A DNA stretch of 64,000 nt from Chitinivibrionales bacterium (GTDB taxonomy: Bacteria > Fibrobacterota > Chitinivibrionia > Chitinivibrionales > JANQEN01): NCBI GenBank assembly GCA_028278335.1, contig JANQEN010000012.1:1-64000 (forward strand). The letters run 5' to 3'. Under the pieces are notes generated by a model. The model was not told the DNA's origin and did not search any database. It saw only the letters and a list, made by a program, of their open reading frames with translations. The stretch's first letter is position 1. Each line of letters opens with the position of its first letter. Below are positions 26,718 to 34,479 of the stretch, piece by piece. The translations under genes and the position numbers were made by a program.

Positions 26718-26761
26718 TGTCGATGAAAGGGAATTAATATTATATAACATCGACAATTCCC
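26718..26761. promoter_or_regulatory. Two interleaved inverted repeats in a divergent promoter region
   Basis: TGTCGATG (26718-26725) has its complement CATCGACA at 26748-26755, and GGGAATT (26729-26735) has its complement AATTCCC at 26755-26761. The arms interleave in the order a-b-a'-b'. They sit about midway between the histidine-kinase start (26608) and the transferase start (26870). Either overlapping operators or mutually exclusive RNA hairpins could explain them; a simple H-type pseudoknot is unlikely because no linker remains to cross helix one. Confidence 0.45.
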
Positions 26762-26869
26762 GATTCAAACAATTTTTGAAAAAGTAGCAAATCAAACCGC
26801 AATTAAACAAGGCACGTAAGTAATTTTATAATACTGAATATATAAAAAAAACAAGAAATATCAATTTTA

Positions 26870-27700
26870 ATGACTAGCATGAAACCTATTTCCTTACCTG
26901 TTTTAATTGATTCTCCACGAAGCGCTCCTTTCAATATGGCTGCGGATCTATTTCTCCTTTCCCGCTGTTCAGAGGACTCAAATCTATTCCTTCGGTTCTA
27001 TTCTTGGGAAAACCCTACAATCACACTAGGGTATCAGCAAAAAGCAAATGAGGTACTCAATAAAGAGATGATTAGTGACCAGAGCATCTCCTGGATTCGT
27101 AGGCCAACCGGAGGTCGAGCTGTGTTCCATTCCAATGATATAACCTACTCCCTTATCTTTTCAAAAAAATTGTCCTTATTAGGCTCTAACATTAACGAAA
27201 CCTACCATATTATATCTCAATGCCTTATAAGAGGCTTAGCACATTCTAGCATATCCTGTTCAACCCATGATTCAGAGCTAAACAGTGTGGAAGCAAAGGG
27301 AGCCACCAAGTTACCCTGTTTTTTAGCACCTAATCGTAATGAGATCATGGTACAGGGGAAAAAACTTATTGGTTCCGCTCAAAAGCGAACCGACTCAGCA
27401 GTACTCCAACATGGATCTATACCTATTTCAAAAGAATTCATTCAACTACCAAAATATGAAAACATTGATCAAAAAAGTCAGAAGCGGTACAGGACTCTAT
27501 TAAAAAATAAATGCACCTGTATTGTTAATCATTTAAATCGATTTGATAAACACCTGTTTATTAATAACCTTATTGCTGGTTTTTGTGAGGTGCTTGGCCT
27601 CCACTGGTACAAGAGAGAGTGGTCAAAACAAGAGCTTAAAGAGATACAAGCACTTAGTCATAGCAGAAGTTTCTTGCAAACCTATGTTGAGGATGAATAG
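26870..27700 (+). CDS. Lipoate-protein ligase / octanoyltransferase family (LipM-like)
   Basis: This 276-residue protein of the BPL/LplA/LipB fold attaches octanoyl or lipoyl groups to lipoyl domains. Visible: RRPTGGRAVFH (77-87), the ligand-binding GKKLIGSAQKR (163-173) and LQHGSI (179-184). A Cys at residue 150 in LPCFLAPNRNE sits where LipM-type octanoyltransferases carry their acyl-thioester Cys. The N-terminus MAADLFLL is typical. Together with lpdA it supports lipoyl-dependent complexes. Amidotransferase (LipL-type) or ligase activity cannot be excluded. A second in-frame ATG lies at 26879. Confidence 0.85.
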   Translation: MTSMKPISLPVLIDSPRSAPFNMAADLFLLSRCSEDSNLFLRFYSWENPTITLGYQQKANEVLNKEMISDQSISWIRRPTGGRAVFHSNDITYSLIFSKKLSLLGSNINETYHIISQCLIRGLAHSSISCSTHDSELNSVEAKGATKLPCFLAPNRNEIMVQGKKLIGSAQKRTDSAVLQHGSIPISKEFIQLPKYENIDQKSQKRYRTLLKNKCTCIVNHLNRFDKHLFINNLIAGFCEVLGLHWYKREWSKQELKEIQALSHSRSFLQTYVEDE

Positions 27701-28000
27701 AGATTGGGGGATACATCCTTTTTCATCTGACAACGAACAGATTTGACGGGGCCCGATAGTTTCTTATTTGGTATTGATGTTTTATAGTCTAATGTCACGA
27801 TTTCCATCCTCAATGTGTTTTTATAATTTCCTTACTGAATCCATACAACAAAAGTGTTGTCAAAAATTATTCACAATAATTAGCAAATATGCTATAAAAA
27901 GATCATTAATGTGTTTAATCGATAAATTTGTTGTCAAAAACACCAGCTAAAAAGTTAAATTATCGCTCGTTCGGCCTATATTTATGCTATATTACTATAT
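27701..28000. other. Intergenic region upstream of the TIGR02147 regulator
   Basis: About 300 AT-rich bases. No stable gene, terminator or RNA was recognised. The regulator ATG at 28001 has no purine-rich ribosome-binding site; the sequence immediately before it is TATTACTATAT, so the transcript may start close to the gene. Confidence 0.4.
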
Positions 28001-28837
28001 ATGATTTCCCTATTTGATTACCTGGATTATCGAGATTTTCTCAAGGAGTTCTACGAATCCAAGAAAAAGGAAAGCCCCTTTTTCTCCTTACGCTATATGA
28101 GTGGTAAGGTGGGAATGGACCCAGGTAATATAGTTAAAGTATTCCAGGGAAAACGGCATCTCTCCAAGAGGCTTTTGGAAGGATTTATCAATCTTTGTGA
28201 TTTTAAGGCAAAGGAGGCCAAATATTTCAGGGCCCTTGTGGCCTTTGGAAAGGCAAAGAAGGAGAATGAGGTCAAGCGTTTGTATGAGGAGCTTATATCT
28301 CTCAAGGATGTTCAATCCCTGAAACTGAGGGCCACACAATATGAGTTTTACAAGAAGTGGTACTATACGGCAATAGCCGCATTACTAAACTTTTATGAGT
28401 TTAAGGGTGATTATAAGAGCCTGGCAAACCAGCTTACACCACCAATAACGGTAAAGCAGGCAAAGGAGGGCATCAGACTCCTCGAAAAACTTAGGATTGT
28501 TAAAAAGAATGATGATGGTATCTATTCACTTACGAATAACTTTTTAACCACCGGTAACGAGTGGCACTCAATTGCCATACGCAAATTTCAGGAAGAGACC
28601 ACAAGGCTCGCCCTTGAATCCTTTAAGAGCCAATCACCTAAAGAGCGGAACATGTCAACCCTATCAATCTCGATCTCTGAGGAGGACTTGGATAAAATTA
28701 ATGAATTAACAAAGGAGTACAGAAAGTCTATACTTAAGTTAGTGGATGAAACGGAGAATCCCAATAGAGCGTACCAGTTAAACATCCAGCTGTTTCCATT
28801 AACAAAGGCAAAGGGGACCGGCCATGATAAGGCATAG
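28001..28837 (+). CDS. TIGR02147 family (DUF4423) putative transcriptional regulator
   Basis: The protein has 278 residues. FDYLDYRDFLKEFYESKKK at the N-terminus and YMSGKVGMDPGNIVKVFQGKR (two blocks, about 32-52) form the TIGR02147 helix-turn-helix-like start. The WYYTAIAALL segment (about 120) and a second DNA-binding-like part (QAKEGIRLLEKLRIVKK, about 155-171) follow. The family was defined as a paralogous group in Fibrobacter succinogenes and contains DUF4423; its members are thought to be regulators, but no target is known to me. Its last 14 bases overlap the start of the propeller lipoprotein gene, so the two are translated as a pair. Confidence 0.88.
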   Translation: MISLFDYLDYRDFLKEFYESKKKESPFFSLRYMSGKVGMDPGNIVKVFQGKRHLSKRLLEGFINLCDFKAKEAKYFRALVAFGKAKKENEVKRLYEELISLKDVQSLKLRATQYEFYKKWYYTAIAALLNFYEFKGDYKSLANQLTPPITVKQAKEGIRLLEKLRIVKKNDDGIYSLTNNFLTTGNEWHSIAIRKFQEETTRLALESFKSQSPKERNMSTLSISISEEDLDKINELTKEYRKSILKLVDETENPNRAYQLNIQLFPLTKAKGTGHDKA

Positions 28838-30413
28838 GTTCAGGAAAACTATATTCCGGACAATCAGTATAGCTGCTTTTTGTGCCCTGTGTTTTATACG
28901 TTGCTCCATAGATGTTGCCGGAGGTTTCGGTTCTGAGACGGGTACAGAAGTCAGTATCATAGGTGTAATTGTTGACACATCAGGAGAGCTTGTGCCCCAG
29001 GCTGTGGTCACATTACTACCAGATACTTATAATCCAGTTACCGGCAATCCGGTCCCCGATTCATTTACAACCACCACAGATCAGTTTGGCAGATACTCAT
29101 TCAAAATAGCGGTGAAGGGCAATTATAATATTCAGGTTGTTGATTTATCTCAGCAGACAAATGCCCTAATCTCCGACATCTCTATTCAAAATGATACTAT
29201 CGTTGTTCCTCCGGCAACACTAAAAGATCCTGGAATTGTTACAATTTTTATGCCCGACACAGTTGATACGATACATGGTTATCTCTGTTTCATTGGGACG
29301 ACCCTTTACCGGCCTCTTAAAGAAGCAGTGTCTATTGATGACACCACCTATGCAATTAACTTTGCCTCCGTACCTATGATGAATAATGGGGCACTATATT
29401 ATGGAATTCGAAGTAATCCGTCATTTTCAGTAATCTTTGCTGACACTATTGTTGTGACTCCTAATGATACTACGATTTTAGATTTTTTACGATGGGTCAA
29501 CTACACACGTGAGAACTCTGATCTTGTGGGAAACAGAGTAAATGACTTACTATACAATATAATTAGCCAGACTATTTGGGCTGCAACCAATAATGGCATT
29601 TCCAGTTTTAACAATAGTATATGGACGACCTATACTAAAGACAACACCCGGCTCCCCTCAGATATTGTCAATGATTTAGCTTTGTATCTGTTACCTGATC
29701 TGAGTTTTGGCACAATGTGGGCGGCCACTGACAGTGGTGCGGTCAGTTTCATCAATAACAATTGGACTGTCTTTAAGAAGGGAAACTCAGGACTTCCCTC
29801 AAACCACATTACCAGCATAACCATAGATTCTTCCGGTTCGAAATGGTTTAGCACTAAGGGTGGTGGTCTGGCTATATTGCGTGACACCACATGGACAGTA
29901 TATGATACGGTGCACGGTTTGCCATCGAATACAATACTTCAGATAGGTGTCGACAAAACCGGAATTGCCTGGTGTGTATCTAATAAGGGTGTAGCACGTT
30001 TTGACAGCAGGCGATGGGTGTCCTTTTCAACAAACAATTCCGGCATTTTTTCGGACGAGGTATTTAGTGTTGCCTTTGACAACAACAACAATGTCTGGTT
30101 TGGCTGTCGGGATGGCGTTTCCCGTTTTAATGGGAGCACCTGGACCAATTATACGGCCCAGTCATCTTCGTCTATTCTCACTGACACGATCTTTACCATA
30201 CTATTTGACAACCAAGATAATGCCTTGATAGGCACCTCAAGGGGCCTGACTCGATTCAATGGAGAACAGTGGTTCGATTTTAGTGGCGAACGATATACCT
30301 TGCTGGGCCAAAAACAGATTCGTACCTGTGCAATTGACGTGATGCGAAATACCTGGGCTGGAACAGCAAGCCATGGTATTATTGGTTTTGGCTTTGCAAT
30401 AAGGGAGGAATAG
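28824..30413 (+). CDS. Lipoprotein with carboxypeptidase-regulatory-like domain and beta-propeller
   Basis: The protein has 529 residues. A basic, hydrophobic leader ends at a candidate lipidated Cys27 (FIRC-SIDVAGG), then a short GGFGSETG linker, a carboxypeptidase-regulatory/transthyretin-like domain (about 42-125), and at about 215-525 a propeller of two-component-regulator type repeats, with units such as SDIVNDL, GTMWAATDSG, NNVWFGCRDGVSRF. The same repeats form the periplasmic sensor of hybrid two-component systems. The start lies inside the regulator gene in another frame. It is likely outer-membrane or periplasmic. The lipobox is atypical, so lipidation is probable rather than certain. 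Confidence 0.82.
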   Translation: MIRHRFRKTIFRTISIAAFCALCFIRCSIDVAGGFGSETGTEVSIIGVIVDTSGELVPQAVVTLLPDTYNPVTGNPVPDSFTTTTDQFGRYSFKIAVKGNYNIQVVDLSQQTNALISDISIQNDTIVVPPATLKDPGIVTIFMPDTVDTIHGYLCFIGTTLYRPLKEAVSIDDTTYAINFASVPMMNNGALYYGIRSNPSFSVIFADTIVVTPNDTTILDFLRWVNYTRENSDLVGNRVNDLLYNIISQTIWAATNNGISSFNNSIWTTYTKDNTRLPSDIVNDLALYLLPDLSFGTMWAATDSGAVSFINNNWTVFKKGNSGLPSNHITSITIDSSGSKWFSTKGGGLAILRDTTWTVYDTVHGLPSNTILQIGVDKTGIAWCVSNKGVARFDSRRWVSFSTNNSGIFSDEVFSVAFDNNNNVWFGCRDGVSRFNGSTWTNYTAQSSSSILTDTIFTILFDNQDNALIGTSRGLTRFNGEQWFDFSGERYTLLGQKQIRTCAIDVMRNTWAGTASHGIIGFGFAIREE

Positions 30414-30458
30414 GGACAAAAATTTTAAGACAACTATTCAAGTGATAAGCTTTCAATT

Positions 30459-30543
30459 AAAAGGACTATAGAGATAACATATCAAAATTCCGGACGGCGA
30501 CCAACCATGGGAACTCGATATCTCAGAGCCCTATAGTCCTTTT
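30459..30543 (+). terminator. Long-range hairpin with U-tract: terminator or structured RNA
   Basis: AAAAGGACTATAG (30459-30471) pairs perfectly over 13 bp with CTATAGTCCTTTT (30531-30543), followed by more T residues. About 59 bases lie between the arms, with an additional inner pairing GAGATA (30471-30476) / TATCTC (30519-30524). It follows the propeller lipoprotein stop by 45 bases and precedes the subtilisin start by 60. The U-tract fits a terminator; the unusually long internal part could be an aptamer-like or attenuator element. Confidence 0.6.
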
Positions 30544-30602
30544 TTTACCCTCACTTTTAAAAATAATAATCTACAACATAATAATATACCATTGGAGGAA
30601 CA

Positions 30603-33464
30603 ATGAGAAATGTATTTGTTTTCTTGCTCACCCTGCTCATATCACTGACATTCAGTGATAAAATCACCCCTGAGCTTTCTCAGAAGCTAAGGAGTGCCTC
30701 ACCATCGGATATGGTTGACTGCATTGTCCTGATGCGGGAAAAATATCCTCTCAAGTCAATGAAAAGCAGCACTGTATTAGATAGGATTTACACATTCAGA
30801 AGCATTGCCAAGCAAAGTCAGGAGCCACTTCTTAATGCTCTTTCCAAACGAACCGAGGCAATCGAGACGGTGAAACAATTCTGGGTGATCAATGGGCTTC
30901 ATGTAAAAGCAACCCCTGCGGTTATCGAAGAGATTGCCTCTCGCAATGATGTTGCCCGTGTTTTAGAGGATGGTATCGTCACCGTTAATCCTATCATTCC
31001 CTCAGATAAAACTGCAACAGCTAAGGGTATTGAGTGGGGCGTGACAAAAATCCAGGCTGATAAATGCTGGGAGATCGGTATTACCGGTGAAGGTGTCCTT
31101 ATAGGAATCATTGATACTGGCGTAGATTTTGAACATCCCGCTCTCAAAGATAAGTGGTCCGGGCATTGGCATGATGCTATTGGCAGCAGTGAAAAACCCC
31201 GTGATGGTCATGGTCATGGCACCCATTGTGTGGGATCCATACTCGGTGGTGATGGCCCAGGAAGCTTTCAACAAGACATTGGTGTGGCGCCCGGTGCCAA
31301 GTATGCTGCGGCAAAAGGACTCAATGATCAGGGTTCCGGTTCAAACACCCAATTAATCGAGTGTTTAGAATTTATGGCTAATATAAAGGAAAAGGATGAC
31401 CTTAAAGCAGTCTCTAATTCCTGGGCTAATAGCAAAGGTGGTGAAGCCGGATACCTAGAGGCATTTAAGACGTTGCGAGCAATTGATATCGTACCCTTAG
31501 TTGCTAATGGAAATAATGGTTCTCAAGGGAGTGGCTCTGCCCAATCTCCCGGTGATTACCCCCATGTTATTGGTGTTGGTGCCACAGACAATGGTGATAA
31601 ACGGGCAAGTTTCTCAAGTATGGGCCCCACAACAGAGAAAGCCCCTTGGAACGATCAATCTCTCTGGTTTCGTGATGACTGGAATTATGTAAAACCAAAC
31701 ATTTCCGCACCGGGCAAAGATATCAATTCATGCATACCCGGCGGTAAATATAAACTGATGAGCGGGACTTCAATGGCCACCCCTCATATGTGTGGTGTTG
31801 TGGCACTACTTTTTCAGAAAAATAGAAACCTCACCTGTGAAATGGTGTATAACTTGTTACTTGACAATGCAGATGAGGTGCCTACCTATACAACCTATCC
31901 CAACCAGGAGCTTGGCTGGGGGCGGGTCAATGCATTAAAATCGGTTAATGCGACCCCCTTAATGAACCAACCCTGGATCAGTGTTTCAAAAAAGGATCTA
32001 CCCAAGCTTGAACCGGGAAAGAGGGTTGATTTTTCCATAGTCGCCAAAAACCTCGGTGGGGTAGATGCAAAAAACACCACAATCAAATGTATCTCGTTGA
32101 ACAATTATGTAACTATATCAAATCCCAACTTTACTGTGGGTGATTTAAAACCAAATGAGGAGGTTGGCAACAGTAGCAGTCCCTTTAAAGTGGCTGTCCA
32201 TGCAAAGACTCCCCAGGGACATCGGGGAAAATTAGGTCTTGTTCTTCATGCTGATGGTCCCCATGACACACTCGATTTTGATGATACCGTATCAATCTCA
32301 TTTATTGTTGGTACGCCACCACCACCCTTTGAAATCTTTAAGGAGGATTTTGAGTATACCGGAAGCGTTGACAGTTTTTCCCTTATTTGGGATGTAAGTG
32401 GTAATTGGCAAAGATCAGATAAAGCAGCACAGTCTCCCACCCATGCAGCTTATAGTGGCAAAGTTGTTGACGGTAAGACGCAACTGACCATGAAAAAGCC
32501 CATAGACCTTTCAAAAGTAAAGGATTATCGGCTCTATTTCTCCTACAAACACAAATACAATATTGAGAAAATAATATTCTCAAGGTTGGCATTAGACATC
32601 TCCTCCGATGGCGGAAGCAAATGGGAACCGCTCTGGAATCCTCGTGTTATATTTGAAGATAGCTCCAAATGGGCAAGTGCTGGTCATGACATAGAACCCT
32701 TTATCAGTGATAAGGTGGCCTTCCGTTTCTCCCTGGAATCTAAGAGCTTTTTTCAAAAATATGCAGACTGGTATATCGACGACATATCGATCTTTGTGGA
32801 TACCGACAACCAACCTCCCTACATAGATCAGGCAACACTTTGGTCCAACACGGACAAAATCGGGCCCTTTGACGTGAAAGCAAAGATCACGGATAATTCA
32901 GGCATCAAAGAGGCAAATCTTAATTATCGAGTCGGCACAGGATCATGGCAGAAGCTTGCCTTGACAACCTCAGGCCAAGATCTTTACAAAGCAGCGATTC
33001 CTGCACAGACCGGCACCGATAAGATTGATTACTTTTTAGAAGCGGTAGACAAGTGGGAGTTGACCGGTCCCTCCAATGCAGGGACCTTTCCTATTGGTGC
33101 AGACCAGAATGGAGGCTATCATTCATTCATGTATGGTACAACCAGTATTCTGGATCATCAACGGGGGAGTAAACTTCGGTTTTCTAACTTCCAATCTAAA
33201 GGCCTTCTACATATTAACTATTATCTGCCTGTTGCCATGAAGGTCACCATAAAGGTATTTGATGTTTTTGGAAAAAAAGTAGCCACAATTATTAACGACG
33301 AGGTAGCTCAGGGTGGCCACAGGATACTATGGAACCAAAATAAAGATACCCAGGACCGGGTTGCCTCTGGTATCTACTTCCTCAAAATTGAAGTACACTC
33401 TACAAAGAAAGGTAGTCAGAGTAAAACTTTTAGCAAAGTTGAAAGATTTGCTATCACCAAATAA
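30603..33464 (+). CDS. Secreted subtilisin-like serine protease (S8) with C-terminal sorting-like domain
   Basis: The protein has 953 residues, with an ideal GGAGG at 30594-30598. Signal peptide about 1-18; inhibitor I9-like prodomain to about 130; S8 domain about 155-450 with Asp171 (IIDTGVD), His205 (GHGHGTH), oxyanion Asn304 (ANGNNG) and Ser390 (MSGTSMATP), all intact. A CARDB-like domain (about 465-570), a jelly-roll/MAM-like region (about 580-735), an Ig-like segment and a final FlgD-Ig/type A sorting-like domain (about 860-953: VTIKVFDVFGKKVATI, ASGIYFLKIE) follow. It degrades extracellular protein and is probably exported and retained through the C-terminal domain. Confidence 0.93.
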   Translation: MRNVFVFLLTLLISLTFSDKITPELSQKLRSASPSDMVDCIVLMREKYPLKSMKSSTVLDRIYTFRSIAKQSQEPLLNALSKRTEAIETVKQFWVINGLHVKATPAVIEEIASRNDVARVLEDGIVTVNPIIPSDKTATAKGIEWGVTKIQADKCWEIGITGEGVLIGIIDTGVDFEHPALKDKWSGHWHDAIGSSEKPRDGHGHGTHCVGSILGGDGPGSFQQDIGVAPGAKYAAAKGLNDQGSGSNTQLIECLEFMANIKEKDDLKAVSNSWANSKGGEAGYLEAFKTLRAIDIVPLVANGNNGSQGSGSAQSPGDYPHVIGVGATDNGDKRASFSSMGPTTEKAPWNDQSLWFRDDWNYVKPNISAPGKDINSCIPGGKYKLMSGTSMATPHMCGVVALLFQKNRNLTCEMVYNLLLDNADEVPTYTTYPNQELGWGRVNALKSVNATPLMNQPWISVSKKDLPKLEPGKRVDFSIVAKNLGGVDAKNTTIKCISLNNYVTISNPNFTVGDLKPNEEVGNSSSPFKVAVHAKTPQGHRGKLGLVLHADGPHDTLDFDDTVSISFIVGTPPPPFEIFKEDFEYTGSVDSFSLIWDVSGNWQRSDKAAQSPTHAAYSGKVVDGKTQLTMKKPIDLSKVKDYRLYFSYKHKYNIEKIIFSRLALDISSDGGSKWEPLWNPRVIFEDSSKWASAGHDIEPFISDKVAFRFSLESKSFFQKYADWYIDDISIFVDTDNQPPYIDQATLWSNTDKIGPFDVKAKITDNSGIKEANLNYRVGTGSWQKLALTTSGQDLYKAAIPAQTGTDKIDYFLEAVDKWELTGPSNAGTFPIGADQNGGYHSFMYGTTSILDHQRGSKLRFSNFQSKGLLHINYYLPVAMKVTIKVFDVFGKKVATIINDEVAQGGHRILWNQNKDTQDRVASGIYFLKIEVHSTKKGSQSKTFSKVERFAITK

Positions 33465-33491
33465 CTCTAAAAGTAAAAAGGAGACAGATAA

Positions 33492-34055
33492 ATGCACGGT
33501 ATAAAAATATTACTTGTTATCAATTTACTATTTGCTATACTACTCACCAATAGCTTTGCACGAGAAGTTACTGTATTAGGAGCTGTTGTGGATTCTCTTT
33601 CTAGCAAGCCACTTGCTGAGGCACAGGTTGCCATATTAACAGGAACTAGCAGTGACACGATAGTTACCGACAAGGATGGGAAATTTAATGGAACTGTTGA
33701 GTTAATGGATATGGCCACGGAGGTTTTTGTTACTATTGGAAAGGAAGGATATTTACCAACATATAGCCGAGTTGCCGTTGACACAACAAGCAATAGTGCT
33801 GATTGTGGCACTGTGAAAGTGCAATCCATTTCAATAGGTATTGAAACCAGAAATAGTTTTAACCTATCATTGGGAGATCCTGTATCTGTAAAACTTTTTT
33901 CACTGCATGGTCAACTGATCTATGCGGGGCCGGCTGGACCTCTACATAAATATAAATGGCATAAAAGAAACAGCGGTATCCAACCATTGATACTGCAGTA
34001 TAAGTACAAGGACGGGAGATCGAGTGTTTGTAAAATTCTTAATAGAGTAAAATAA
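33492..34055 (+). CDS. Small secreted carboxypeptidase-regulatory-like protein
   Basis: The protein has 187 residues with a signal peptide (about 1-23, ending NSFA). A carboxypeptidase-regulatory-like beta domain spans about 24-115 (VTVLGAVVDSLSSKPLAEAQV, in two parts; DKDGKF). The C-terminal 65 residues (VSVKLFSLHGQLIYAGPAGP...VCKILNRVK) resemble a shortened sorting-type domain. It lies 27 bases after the protease gene and probably forms an operon with it; a terminator hairpin follows. It could be an accessory or inhibitor of the protease, but no direct evidence supports this. Confidence 0.75.
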   Translation: MHGIKILLVINLLFAILLTNSFAREVTVLGAVVDSLSSKPLAEAQVAILTGTSSDTIVTDKDGKFNGTVELMDMATEVFVTIGKEGYLPTYSRVAVDTTSNSADCGTVKVQSISIGIETRNSFNLSLGDPVSVKLFSLHGQLIYAGPAGPLHKYKWHKRNSGIQPLILQYKYKDGRSSVCKILNRVK

Positions 34056-34079
34056 ATTCATTGCTCAGGTATTGTGGAA

Positions 34080-34103
34080 GGGAGTATTGAGGGCAATACT
34101 CCC
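34080..34103 (+). terminator. Hairpin terminator after the protease operon
   Basis: A perfect 10-bp stem GGGAGTATTG (34080-34089) / CAATACTCCC (34094-34103) with the tetraloop AGGG, 24 bases after the stop codon at 34055. The following CTATTTCT is only moderately T-rich. Confidence 0.7.
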
Positions 34104-34253
34104 CTATTTCTCAAGCACCCCGACTATGGCAAGTTTCTTTGAACAGGTGGAGTATTTCTAGAGAATATTCCCAGCCAAAGGTAATTGTCTACACTTATAG
34201 CTACTATCCCCATTCCCTTTATAGTCTAACGAACAAGGCTACATCTTCATTGA

Positions 34254-34382
34254 ATTTAACTTAAGTTTTAAAATATCTAACTTAAGTTTTAAAATATTTA
34301 ACTTATATTTTTTACTATTTAATGTGATATTTTTTTACATTTAACTGAAATATTTTTGGATTTAACTTAAATTTTTTTACAG
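34254..34382. repeat. Six imperfect 21-bp tandem repeats
   Basis: Units begin at about 34254, 34275, 34296, 34317, 34339 and 34360, each starting ATTTAA (once ATCTAA) and continuing CTTAAGTTTTAAAAT or variants. The first two differ by one base; later ones diverge in the second half. The 21-bp period equals two DNA helical turns. The array lies between the 3' ends of converging genes, so it is not an obvious promoter element. Confidence 0.85.
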
Positions 34383-34479
34383 CGTACTAATAGTGATAAG
34401 CACACCCTTCCTTGTTACATAGACAAACCAGTAAAGAACATTACCACTATAACACTCTAGTATAGGTGAACTCTCTTAA

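Noticed and set aside
26718-26761. H-type pseudoknot interpretation of the interleaved repeats
   Set aside because: No linker remains to cross an 8-bp helix, so both helices cannot form fully together on either strand.
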